64,000 nucleotides of DNA from Craspedostauros australis (lineage: Eukaryota; Bacillariophyta; Bacillariophyceae; Mastogloiales; Achnanthaceae). Positions within the stretch are counted from its first letter, which is position 1. Every line of letters begins with the position of its first letter. The DNA lies in the NCBI GenBank assembly GCA_026770025.1, contig JAMXDE010000007.1, forward strand, positions 310,001 through 374,000, read 5' to 3'. Position numbers and translations under genes: made by a program. Under the pieces are notes generated by a model that was not told where the DNA came from, made no database searches, and worked only from the letters and a program-made list of their open reading frames with translations. Below, piece after piece: positions 10,845 to 20,567 of this stretch.

Positions 10845-13406
10845 ATGGATGGCGGAATGAGCATCAAGGACCGCCTGGCGGCATGGGGCAAGGCGACCGA
10901 ACCTCAGAGCTGCCAATCTTCGATGCCGTCTCTCCTGGGCATCACGTCCCATGATAGCAGCGACTGCCGCGAAGACATGAAGTCCATATCCACGAGCAAA
11001 GGAGACTACAGCACGGACGATGCCTCCCTCGCGACGGCTGAAGTGCGCGAGGAACCACAGGAAACCGTCGAACGAACCTACGCAGGCAGTACGAGAGTGA
11101 AGCTGAAGAAAGTCGACATCGTGTCGGTGGAGCGACGATCCTACTGCCCTCCCCCAGAAGAGGAGCCGACATACTCGAGGGAGGCGAAGCTGTTGCGACC
11201 TGTGGACATCGATCAGGTTGAGCGCACCAAGACGATCGTGCCCATGGCAGAGCCAGCGTACCGTCAGATCAGTCTGAGGAAGGCGGGGTCACGCAGCTTG
11301 GGCAACGCGATCACCACCGCGTCGAAGAGCTTCGATGACAGGTCTGCAAAAGATATGCGAGATGATGCCATCGTCTCGCCACCCGACGCTCGCAACCACA
11401 GGCGGAGCTTTGGCCACAGGAATCATCGAAGGAGCCGCAGCAGCGTGGATTCATACGTATCCAATCTCAATATCCCGATCATGAACATGAATATGAACAT
11501 GAGTATCAGTACGAGTAGATCGGCTGAGGGCGAAAGGACGCCCATAAAAGCGCAAGTCAAGGATCGCGAAGGTGCAAGGGATCCCCAAGATGCCGAAAGT
11601 CATGCGAAAGCTGACGGTCTCCCCAGCAACACAAGCAGTCGCCTTCCAGTCAAACTCAACAAGGTTGACATTGCCGCAGTCGAACAACAGCAGAATATCC
11701 CGCAGCCCAAGGCTCCACTTTACAAGAATATAAACCTTCGCAAGGTACACCGTCCTGATCGATGTGCCGAGAGCGCCTCGATGACACCAACGGACGCCAG
11801 CTTCACCAGCTGCGAAGCCACGAGCGAACGGAGCAGACCGGTGATCCGTACACCATGCAAGTCATCCAGGACTTCGAAGCCCTCGTCCATCCAATCTTCA
11901 TCACTTCCACCACCATCACTGTCGACGGCATTGCCAAATGCTTCTTCTCCCGCAATCACCAGAACACAGACTCCAGGAACCTCCTCGGGGTCAGCTGGGC
12001 AGCGGGATGGTCGACAGCCCCGTGTTGTGCGACGAGTCCAAAGTCCTCCCGTCCATCCACGAGATCCGGTGAAGAGCAAGGTCGTCATCACGCCAATCCA
12101 TTCCTCAAGGATGGCAAGACAAGGTAATACGGGCACGGGTGTGAAGCCCGATACCGCGGACATCCCATCGGTCGTCGAGGTATCCGAACCGGGAAGGCGA
12201 TCCCCGTACCAGGTTGTCAGCACAAGCACCAGGCCTGCATCGCAGCGATCCGCTTCCCCTGTTGCGTATGAAGGTGCAACAGCAACAGCAACAGCAGTCC
12301 CTCGCACCCCACCGGTCACATGGCGGCCCAAGTTCAAGCACAACAGGTCCAAATCATTGTCGATGCCGCCCAAAGTACTCGATACTGCCGCTGGTGACGA
12401 CCAATCGGCCAAACAGGCTGCCGCCGATGGCCATGGTGCTGGTAGTCCAGCGCCATTGAATGCCCGAAAAGCTCAGGGCAGCTCTGCATCACTCACGCCG
12501 GTGCGAATGCATGCACTTGGGTATTCCCGATCTCGCCTGCGCAGGACGGACAGGACCCCAACGAAGATCCTGGAGAGCACGACTTCAGAGGGGGCACAGA
12601 GCATGGCCACGTCGACAGTGCCATCCTCTTCCTCCTTCTGTTCTTCGTCGTCGTCATCATCGTCATATGTTGCCGACTCATCCTCCTCCGTCGTTTCATC
12701 ATCCACCGAAGCCCCGCCCGCATCAACCGCAGCCACGGCCACTGCCACATCCATTGCCAAATGCATGGTCACTCCAACCAAGAAAACGGGCGTTCCTACT
12801 TATGCGAAAGTCCACTTGCGACGTACCGACGTCCCGATGACACCACCCCTCGCCAAGCCCCCATTCAAGCAACGACCGCACACCGCTAGGACAGATATGC
12901 AACCGCCGCATTCGAGGTTCGGAGAGGCTTCGGTGATCGAGTTATCGTCTGAAGACAAGCAGATGAGCGCACATGCCGACGATGGTCCCAAGAAGGTCAA
13001 GTGCAGCGCCGCGCCTGCGATCGAGTCACCGGTCCCATCATACGCGAAGGTCAGCCTTCGTCGTGTCGATATGTTACAAGAAGAGGGAGAACAACACCCA
13101 GCCCAAGTTGAAACGGTCGCATCGCCTCAGTGCACGCCAATCAAGGAGATGGTCCGTCTCAAGAAGGTCGACATTGAGGAGGTCGAAGCCAAACTGAGGA
13201 CAGCGCATCTTCAGAATGTGCCACCAGAGCCTGACACATTCCTGCCGCTGGCTGCGGTGAAACTGAAGAGCACCGAGGAGCGAGAGGCGGAGGCACGGCA
13301 GGCAGAAGAAGAGGCGCAGCACAAGCAGGCGGATGCAAGCAGACTTGCTTCCGAGGCGCCGCTGTACAGCCGCAACAGCTTACGCAAGGTCGCCGATCGG
13401 GAATGA
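10845..13406 (+). CDS. disordered repeat protein with alternating LKKVDI and LRKV motifs
   Basis: 853 residues, intronless, mostly low complexity (Ser, Thr, Pro, Ala), no signal peptide. About eleven copies of a short motif are spread over the length in two flavours. Type A is V(K/R)LKKVDIxxVE: near 11090, 11185, 11650, 13150 and a decayed one near 13255. Type B is (P)xYxxxxLRKV: near 11265, 11720, 12515, 12800, 13040 and 13365. A and B tend to alternate, B usually preceded by a proline-rich spacer. The LKKV/LRKV core recalls the LKKT/V actin-contact motif of WH2 and beta-thymosin repeats, but the preceding WH2 helix is not obvious, so actin binding is a hypothesis only. A short coiled coil (EEREAEARQAEEEAQ) lies just before the last copy. 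Confidence 0.6.
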   Translation: MDGGMSIKDRLAAWGKATEPQSCQSSMPSLLGITSHDSSDCREDMKSISTSKGDYSTDDASLATAEVREEPQETVERTYAGSTRVKLKKVDIVSVERRSYCPPPEEEPTYSREAKLLRPVDIDQVERTKTIVPMAEPAYRQISLRKAGSRSLGNAITTASKSFDDRSAKDMRDDAIVSPPDARNHRRSFGHRNHRRSRSSVDSYVSNLNIPIMNMNMNMSISTSRSAEGERTPIKAQVKDREGARDPQDAESHAKADGLPSNTSSRLPVKLNKVDIAAVEQQQNIPQPKAPLYKNINLRKVHRPDRCAESASMTPTDASFTSCEATSERSRPVIRTPCKSSRTSKPSSIQSSSLPPPSLSTALPNASSPAITRTQTPGTSSGSAGQRDGRQPRVVRRVQSPPVHPRDPVKSKVVITPIHSSRMARQGNTGTGVKPDTADIPSVVEVSEPGRRSPYQVVSTSTRPASQRSASPVAYEGATATATAVPRTPPVTWRPKFKHNRSKSLSMPPKVLDTAAGDDQSAKQAAADGHGAGSPAPLNARKAQGSSASLTPVRMHALGYSRSRLRRTDRTPTKILESTTSEGAQSMATSTVPSSSSFCSSSSSSSSYVADSSSSVVSSSTEAPPASTAATATATSIAKCMVTPTKKTGVPTYAKVHLRRTDVPMTPPLAKPPFKQRPHTARTDMQPPHSRFGEASVIELSSEDKQMSAHADDGPKKVKCSAAPAIESPVPSYAKVSLRRVDMLQEEGEQHPAQVETVASPQCTPIKEMVRLKKVDIEEVEAKLRTAHLQNVPPEPDTFLPLAAVKLKSTEEREAEARQAEEEAQHKQADASRLASEAPLYSRNSLRKVADRE

Positions 13407-14007
13407 AGTGAAGTCAAGCGGACGCCAACTCTGACGATGGCGATTGCGATAGATGAGCTTTAGATATATGTTCCAACAACAATGATTGCAACGTAACCTT
13501 GGATGTGGCTCCGTATGGGCGATTGTTCCATGCGGGCTCATGACAGCACGCAGTGCGCGGCAACAACAAAAAACAAACAACATTGGTGATGGCAAGAAGT
13601 GATACAAGGACATATGTGGATGGTGCGGTGGAAATTCCAAGGGTGGGAGTCAGAAAGCAAGTGAAATGCTGCTGCACTGAAGCGCCTGGTGGAGATAGAG
13701 ACAACGGATCAACAATCAAAGTAAAAGTAAGTTAAGTATGCGAAGTTCTGACGAGTGTGATGTTCCATGCAACTGTTCACTTTGGTTTTTATGTGGAATA
13801 TGTTTGGATGTTGAGACATCATGTTGTTGGATCGAACTGGGATGGCGGTGCGTTGCCTTGCCTTGCCATGGTTCTTGGTTGTGGAAGACGTTGCTTCCGC
13901 CGCAACGCGTTCCGTTGTTCTGCTCCTGAAGCACATGGCAACCAAGATGGTATTGCACGAGCGACGGGCGAGACACCACCAAGTTCCGGACGGCGTGCGT
14001 CCATACT
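13407..14007. other. convergent intergenic region
   Basis: Lies between the 3' ends of the LKKV-repeat gene and the phosphofructokinase. Short frames only; presumably 3' UTRs. Confidence 0.5.
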
Positions 14008-15825
14008 CTACACCTGGCCGATCTCCTTGACCATCTTCTGGAACCACTCCTGTTCCACGTTGAACGCCTTTCCGCCCTTGATGCGTTCGAACTCGATGGG
14101 GCGGATGGGGTTTCCTTCCTTCTCCTCGTCCTCTCCCATGCATCCGGACACGCCGCGAATGGCAGACCTGACAGCCTCGTCGGCGCAGTTTCCGATCAGC
14201 TCTCGGTCGAACTCGTTGGCTGCGGCAGAACGCGCGAAGTATCCAGACTTCTGGACAATGGTCTTCTCCGCACCGACGACCTCCGCCAGACGCTTCGAGA
14301 AGTAGCTGCCTGGGTTGACCTTGTCGAGCTTCACGTGTCCGAAGGCATCACGTGGCACCTCTTCGCCCTTGGACTCCATGTCGCGGACGATCTCCTCGAC
14401 GCCTGTACCTTCTCCGAAGAACACATTGACGCAGCCGTAGGTATCCATGAGCTTCTTGAGGCGTGCGCCTTCGGCCATGAGGTCCAGCTTGACTTCTGGG
14501 ATCCAAATCGCGTGGACATCACGAGATTGACGGTGGGATGGGAAGAGCGGGCTAGCGAACTCCTTCTTCTGCAGCGATTCGCGGTAGTAGTATGCCGTGC
14601 GGGCTGTGAGGAAGCCGGAGTCACGTCCCATGCACTCGTGCAGGATCAGCATGCGCGGGTTGGCGGATGATTCGCTGACGATGTTGGAGAAGAAGAGGGC
14701 TCCTTGGCGCGCGGCCGTGTCGGCGCCGAAGGTCTGCTTGATGGGGATGACATCGTTGTCGATGGTCTTTGGCATTCCGACGACAGTGACCTTGCCGTTG
14801 TGCTCGTCCAGAAGGTACTTCGAAAGCACAGCCGCCTGGGTGTTGGTATCGTCACCTCCGATGGTGTGAAGGACGCTGACCTTGTCGGTCAGAAGAGTCT
14901 GGGATGCAACCTCCAGTGGCGTGCTGCCCTCCTTGACGTATCCTCGCTCGATGCAGTTCTTGACGTTGGTGAGCTGAAATGGAAAAAAGTCAGAATATCA
15001 CGAAGAAAATTCGACGCAGTTTGACGAATGATGGTATACCAGAATCGTATTATCGTTTGTTTGTTTGTTTGTTTGTTTGTTTGTGTGGAATGTGGTTCAT
15101 GCGAGGTGGACAACGAGTATGGTAGTTCAAGGGATCCATGGATGCACGGATCGTGATGGGCAATGTTTGATGAAATGAAACAGTGCAGCCAACGAATGGA
15201 TGTGAGATGAGGTGGGGGCGGGAAAACAAGAGCAAAGTGGAAGGGAACGGAAGGGACAAAGTCGGCAGTTTCGCCAGTGATTGTTGTTGCGTGCGCAATC
15301 CTGATTGCAGCCGCACCCAGTCCTTGATCTGGTGCTTTGTGTCGATGCTATTCGAATGGCGATCAAGTTGTTACGATGTCTCGCATCATGGTATTATGGC
15401 ATCATGGCATCGAAATTCACACCCATATCCAAGAGCAGCAACAGCAGCAGCAACAGCAGCATATCCAAAAACCGGTGGGACAAGTCAACCACACGCCCAA
15501 TGAGCCGAACCGAAACGAAGACGCTTTGACTTACCTTGACACGGGAGTTTCCGATTGGGGAGCCACCAATCAAGTCCAAGGCGTCCATGGTCGGCCATTC
15601 CGCCTCCGGGACGACGAAGGAGTCGCCGATCAACAGGCCACGGTACCCGTCCTTGTAGAAGCGGATGGTCAGCCCCGAAATCTCGCCGGCGCGGTAGGAC
15701 TTGATCCAGTGCTTGGCGAGGTGGCAGATGCTGGAGCTGAGGCATGGTGCGAGGCCGCCGGCCGTGAGCATCGCCACGTTGACGTGCTTGCCCTTGAGTT
15801 CGAAGTCTGCTGCGTTGGATGCCAT
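14008..15825 (-). CDS. PFP: pyrophosphate-dependent phosphofructokinase (two exons)
   Basis: Catalyses reversible phosphorylation of fructose 6-phosphate with PPi in cytosolic glycolysis. Exons 15825-15535 (97 codons) and 14973-14008 join in phase 0 across a GTAAGT...TTTCAG intron to give 418 residues, close to the roughly 400 of bacterial PPi-PFKs. Motifs: AMLTAGGLAPCLSS (N-terminal phosphate loop), GGSPIGNSR, TIGGDDTNT, GMPKTIDND, MGRDSGFLTA, FGEGTGVEE and DKVNPGSYFSKRLAE. The second Asp of GGDD and the Lys of PKTIDND are the residues that mark PPi rather than ATP as phosphoryl donor. Overall it resembles the actinobacterial-type short PPi-PFK more than plant alpha/beta PFPs. The Met at 15825 (MASNAADFELKG) is preferred; in-frame Mets upstream (to 16098) would add a low-complexity Thr/Asn/Gln extension. 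Confidence 0.93.
14974..15534 (-). other. intron of the PPi-PFK gene with microsatellites
   Basis: On the minus strand it starts AAG/GTAAGT at 15534 and ends TTTCAG/CTC at 14974. The coding sequence reads through GGSPIGNSRVK to LTNVKNC without a break when it is removed. It contains an (AAAC/GTTT)n tract at about 15054-15083 and an AGC/AAC-type trinucleotide tract at about 15433-15461. Confidence 0.9.
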
Positions 15826-16704
15826 GGTTGCTGTGCGTTCTTGTTCGGTTTGTGTTTGTGCTGGTGGTGGTGCCTGTGTTGTCTTTTGCTTTTTATGCGC
15901 ACTTTCGGCGCCGTGCTTGCCTTCGTTTGACTGGGTGGGGTCCTGCATGGTGGTACGAGTAGTTGTAGGCGTGTTCGTGTTCGTATTCGTGTTCTTTTCC
16001 ATCAAAAGAGGGCAAGGCATCAACGATGTGAAAATGTGGTCACAACAAGAAAGATCTCCAAACAGCTGCACATTTGGTGGTGTGGGGTTTTCTTCCATGT
16101 CTGTCGTGTGGACGACTTCGGTTCAGTTGTGCAACTCGAAACCTTATTGCATCCACACCAGAATTTTGGTGCAATTCTGGGAGAAGATTCCATCGGAATT
16201 GATGGATGCTACTGGATGTACACGAGGGAATGGAATCTTGATTGAGGGTTCGCATTTTTCGATGCCTTCCACATGGAGAGAAGAATACGTTCTTCGGACG
16301 CACATTGCGTCATTGGCCAGCTGCTGGGCGCATAATTTCCGGTGTCTTGGTGGACAGGCGGTGATGGGAGGTTGTTTGGATTTCGGCTGGTTGTGTGCAC
16401 CTGGTTGGAACAGGATTGTTCTCTCTTGGATTTGTTCCACTCTGCGACAGGATCCTCTTCCGACAAACGCACTTGTCGGTTGTACGAGTAGGACTACCTG
16501 ATGCAAGCAGGCACGTCCTTGTGCCGTTCGCGCAGATGCAAGTGCAAGTGCCCATCACATCACGCCCGTCCGAGAAAGATCTTCGAGGAGCTTCGCAAGA
16601 GATCTTTTGCCGTTGCCGGAGGCGAAGAAATTGAAGGTGGTGATGGGTGGCCGGTGGCGGGTGACAATCCACGCGCGGACGATGCACGAGCCATGGCGAC
16701 AATT
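15826..16704. other. intergenic region upstream of PPi-PFK
   Basis: Holds the PPi-PFK promoter and leader. No supported gene; an open plus-strand frame (15701-16501) has no recognisable domain. Confidence 0.45.
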
Positions 16705-17425
16705 CTGGCAGATTGCATCTTCGATGTCTCCAATCGAGGAATCAGCGAACCATGGCAGGCAGCCGGATTCGCTGCAGTCACATCCTCGGGCATCTGCCTT
16801 GGCGGTGATTCTGAACGCGTCACGAAACTGGAATAGTCATCTTCCGCTCACCACCATTTACCCACCCGTGACTATTGGTATGACAATAGCTCACCGGATC
16901 TACGACTACTCCACTCGCAGCATGAAACGGCTGCGCATGATGACGCGAAGCCAGCCGATGACTCCAATTCGAACAGTGGCAGGCGATCAAGTGCCTGGTT
17001 GGATCACCGATGGCAAAGCGCAGACCACAAGCTGGGCCCGCTTGCTCCATCAGCAGGAAAGATGCACAATGGGGCTCGCCGAACAAAAACCGGTGGTGCG
17101 ATTGCATGCCCTGCGAGCTGGGTTGGAGAGAGACCTGAATGGAGCCTTGGAATCGCGCTTTCAAAACAAGAGAGCGCCGTGGCAGTGCCGCGACAGTACC
17201 GTGACAGTGCCATGGTCTGTGAATTGAAAACACGGCAGGATTGAGGTGATCTCATCTGTAAAGTGTTATTCTGAGGTGTTGTTCGGTTATTACTAACGCA
17301 AATTGATTGGAGTAACATACTCGTACGATCAGTGCTTCATTGGCAAATTACTTCTGCTACATATTCATTGTGTAATTGTTGGAATCTCGTAGGGTTGACA
17401 AGTCCTGCACTTCATGACTCCATCA

Positions 17426-18490
17426 TTAGTTGCTGCTCGCATCATTGTTTGAAAACTCTTTGTGCGTCTGTTCGTACTTTTGCAGAAGATGCGCCCCGAC
17501 CGTAATGGGCTCGAGCTGATGCACGCGCTTGGTCCCATCGGCGTTGCGTTCGCCGCTGTCATAGTCGCGACAATTGTCAAGGCATTCCACGAGCGCATCG
17601 AACGACGGATCGTAAAAGACGGGCGCGGAATAGCGTGCTCGCGACCCGTTGCTCAGCACGCGGTGTTTCGTGCTCCTGCATTTCCCATTCGTCCAGCGCT
17701 CCAGCATATCGCCGAGGTTGATGACGAACTTGTTGGGTTGCGGTGGCACGTCGATCCATTCCCCGCGCTTGGTCAAGATTTGCAACCCCGGGTTGTCGTC
17801 GGTGAGCAGCAGCGTGATCATGCCGTAGTCGGAGTGCGCGCCGCATGCAAAAATGCCGTTGTCGGGATCGCTCTTGGTGGGTTCGTATCGATTCAACCGC
17901 AGCGTGGTGATGGGGTTCTCGAAATGGGAATCAAAGTAGGTCGGCTCCACATCCAGCGCCACGGCGAGCATCTGGACGACCTGATGACCCACCGACATTG
18001 CCGTTTGATAGTACCGTTCCATCGTCGGTTGGAAGTCAGGAATGCCATGCTCATCGGACGGCCATTGGTTGGGACCGCGCAGCTTGGAGACGTCGTACAT
18101 CGGATCGGTCTCCGCAATGTGCTTGCCAATGTAGAAGCCCTCCTTCGTGTCGCCCTTATCCTTCTGCACAGCAGGGTCCAAAGTCTCGTTGCCCAATGCC
18201 AGGTATCCCCGACTCATGGCGCGGTCCACCATCATCAGCTTCTTCTCAACCGGAAGCTGGAAGAGGGCCTTGGTTTGGTCAAGGACCCCGTCGATGGTCT
18301 GCTGATCGATGCCATGGTTGTCCAAGTAGAAGAAGCCAACCTCGAAGGCTGCGTGCTGCAAAGCCTGGATTTGGTCAGGATCGCGAAGGAATTCGTCGAT
18401 GGGGCTCAGGTTGATGGTCGGGATGCTCTCGCTGTCGCCGCCATTGTCGCTGCTGCCGGCTGCCACCATGTTGCTTGTTTCTGCTGTCAT
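17426..18490 (-). CDS. 2-oxoglutarate/Fe(II)-dependent dioxygenase, isopenicillin-N-synthase-like (copy A)
   Basis: 354 residues, intronless. Architecture is that of the IPNS-like family: an N-terminal DIOX_N region (residues about 23-130, beginning IPTINLSPIDEF) and a C-terminal double-stranded beta-helix. The iron ligands are visible as His219 and Asp221 in GAHSDYGMITLL and His276 in STKHRVL; Arg286 and Ser288 in RYSAPVF bind the 2-oxoglutarate carboxylate. All active-site residues are intact. No targeting signal, so probably cytosolic. Substrate cannot be inferred; this family includes small-molecule hydroxylases, desaturases and ring-closing enzymes. Its paralogue at 55945-57009 differs at only three residues (18, 22, 27), all in the N-terminal leader, so both copies look functional. 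The upstream transposon at 18833 sits only about 340 bp from the start codon. Confidence 0.9.
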   Translation of the reverse strand: MTAETSNMVAAGSSDNGGDSESIPTINLSPIDEFLRDPDQIQALQHAAFEVGFFYLDNHGIDQQTIDGVLDQTKALFQLPVEKKLMMVDRAMSRGYLALGNETLDPAVQKDKGDTKEGFYIGKHIAETDPMYDVSKLRGPNQWPSDEHGIPDFQPTMERYYQTAMSVGHQVVQMLAVALDVEPTYFDSHFENPITTLRLNRYEPTKSDPDNGIFACGAHSDYGMITLLLTDDNPGLQILTKRGEWIDVPPQPNKFVINLGDMLERWTNGKCRSTKHRVLSNGSRARYSAPVFYDPSFDALVECLDNCRDYDSGERNADGTKRVHQLEPITVGAHLLQKYEQTHKEFSNNDASSN

Positions 18491-19096
18491 TGCTGTTTTG
18501 TTCTTGTTTGGTTTCGAATGTAAAATACTAATACTGCATTTTTATGAGCAATGTCGAGGATTGCTCACACAACAGGAAGATAGTCACTGCTGTCTGTGGC
18601 TGTTGTGGCAGGCAGCGCCGGGGCTGGCAACATCGTCAACAGAGGGGTTGTTAACGATGCTGTCAACGATGTCGCCAACCGTTGTCAAAGTCAGGGGGAA
18701 GTGCTCATGTTGATGTTGATGTTTCTCACGAGCGCGGGAAGTGTTTGCACCTTCATTCACGGAGAAAGAAGATACCCAATCACGTTCTCATCGAGTCATG
18801 AATGGACATTGATTCACCAATGACTTGAACGGGGACACCCGGCAAAAAGCAACGGAAACGAAAATCGACTAGTACGACTAATTCGACACCCAAGAACGAT
18901 TTTGTCACTCAGACACGAGAAAGCCACATGCGACGTTTTGACATCGATGAAGAACAAGTCTTCCTTCGAAGAACTTATGGAGGCATCCTGTTGGTCCTAC
19001 TTCGGATAAACACAGCGAGGCAACGATGCAGCTCGCCGGCTTGATCGAGTCCCGTCAGGTAAGAAACCATGCAGTTCGACATTCTAAATATTTCGA

Positions 19097-19296
19097 ATGA
19101 CGGCTATTTAAATCAAATGACGGCTATTTGAATCGAGTGACGGCTATTTAAATCTAATGACGGCTATTTAAGTCGAGTCGCGGCTATTTGAATCGAATGA
19201 CGGCTATTTAAATCAAATGACGGCTATTTAAGTCGAGTCGCGGCTATTTGAATCGAATGACGGCTATTTGAGTCGAACGGCGGCTATTTTATTCGC
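19097..19296. repeat. tandem array 1: ten 20-bp units
   Basis: Ten head-to-tail copies of exactly 20 bp, consensus ATGACGGCTATTTRARTCRA, with an invariant CGGCTATTT core and alternating TAAATC/TGAATC/TAAGTC endings. It lies 264 bp inside the left end of the transposon. Confidence 0.95.
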
Positions 19297-19760
19297 AGTG
19301 CTTTCTACTCGTGATCCAAGTTGACAAGTTGGGAAATTAATCAACCCAGGTAAATGCGCCTGGTCTCCCAACGAAACCACAAATTGATGGCTCTTCGCTG
19401 CTCTGTTCTGCTCTCAAAGAATCACAACAGAGACGGGTGTGCGTTTGGAGTGTTGTCATCACCGTTCAAATTTCATTGCTATCTTATGAATGTGAAGCCT
19501 TGCCAAGTCGAAAAATTGAATGTTAGGGAAGCCAATGCAAGATGGACTAGACACCTTCATCGCAGCATTGAACTTCGCATGAGTGTTGATGAGCGTTGAC
19601 CGATTGCCAAGGTTGAGCTTCCTGTGTTGCTTGGTGTGGGTGAGCGGTGGTTGATGGCCGGCTGTTGCGTTTTGTGGGGTGTGAGGGAGTGATCTAATTA
19701 CTAAAATAGTGGTGGAGACGTATCCCGTGAAGGCAACAGATGACTAACTAAATAAGTCGA

Positions 19761-19960
19761 ATGACGGCTATTAAAATCTAATGACGGCTATTTGAGTCGA
19801 GTGACGGCTATTTAAATCTAATGACGGCTATTTGAGTCGAGTGACGGCTATTTAAATCAAATGACGGCTATTTGAGTCGAATGACGGCTATTTAAATCTA
19901 ATGACGGCTATTTGAGTCGAGTGACGGCTATTTGAGTCGAACGACGGCTATTAAAATCAT
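19761..19960. repeat. tandem array 2: ten 20-bp units
   Basis: A second array with the same 20-bp unit, same orientation and again ten copies, placed 253 bp inside the right end of the transposon. The first and last units have TTAAAATC in place of TTTGAGTC. The near-symmetrical placement and equal copy number suggest both arrays serve the element, for example as transposase-binding sites. Confidence 0.95.
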
Positions 19961-20567
19961 GGGTTTGGTTGTTGCACGACTTCTCGGGATTAAATCACGA
20001 GGCTGTGCTTCAGGGTCATTGTCGGAGTTTCTCCATGATTCTCCCAACAGTGAAACTCGAAGCTATGACCCACGAAGAGTTCCTGAGAACAACAATATGA
20101 GTCGAGAGCATTCTTTTCGCGGGAATATTTGTCATCGCCATTACAACAAGTTTTAATTGGCTGGGCCAGTCATCTCCAATATCGACTAATTCGACCCTTT
20201 TTGCCGGGTGTCCCGGATGACGAACCAACCCACTCGTGTCTCAACTAAGGAGGTATGACTGGAAGAGAATGAGACAGGTCACGGACGAACAAGTACTGAT
20301 CTAGCCTCCTCTTGACATGCCCTGAAACCAGATTGAATGACACATCTGGATTCTGACACCAAGACGGATCCTGACGTGTTGCAGTGGCGAGGATTGCAAG
20401 CAGAGAGAAAGGATGCAAACGACAGAGACATTGCATCACTCTCACAACAGCAGCATCCATCACATCGAGCATCAAGCAAGCGCGCGGTTTCGTGGTCGAT
20501 CATCGAAAACTCGTCCTTCCTTGCAGTGGAAATTTTTCCTTCCCCTCCGCCCGTCTCTCTTCCTGCC

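Larger units (their letters stand above)
18833..20213. mobile_element. non-autonomous DNA transposon, 17-bp TIRs, CGG target duplication
   Basis: Left end GGACACCCGGCAAAAAG (18833-18849), right end its exact reverse complement (20197-20213). It is flanked by CGG on both sides (18830-18832 and 20214-20216). The paralogous segment reads AACGGATGACG across the same point (57347-57357), so this is a precise insertion of 1381 bp with a 3-bp CGG duplication. A 13-mer CGACTAATTCGAC occurs near both ends (18875 and 20183). No transposase frame is present (longest about 80 codons), so it must be mobilised in trans. The superfamily is uncertain: a 3-bp duplication occurs in several, but the ends are not CACTA-like. 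Confidence 0.88.
16705..20230. repeat. segmental duplication, copy A (2OG-oxygenase segment)
   Basis: From CTGGCAGATTGC at 16705 to GACGAACCAACC ending at 20230 this sequence matches 55049-57365 in direct orientation, with few substitutions. It covers the oxygenase gene plus about 0.7 kb downstream and 0.35 kb upstream of it. Copy A contains a DNA transposon (18833-20213) that copy B lacks, and lacks a 192-bp insert present in copy B. A 22-bp tandem stretch near 17190-17212 (GACAGT repeats) is also absent from copy B. Both edges drop abruptly into unrelated DNA. Confidence 0.9.

Noticed and set aside
17462-18523. 353-codon open frame antisense to the 2OG oxygenase, also present in copy B (55981-57042).
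   Set aside because: It mirrors the oxygenase gene on the other strand and its conservation follows from that of the sense gene; the composition is that of a shadow frame.
19097-19960. 20-bp repeat arrays considered as a CRISPR-like array.
   Set aside because: The units are directly abutting with no spacers, the repeat is imperfect, and they lie inside an inverted-repeat transposon in a eukaryote.
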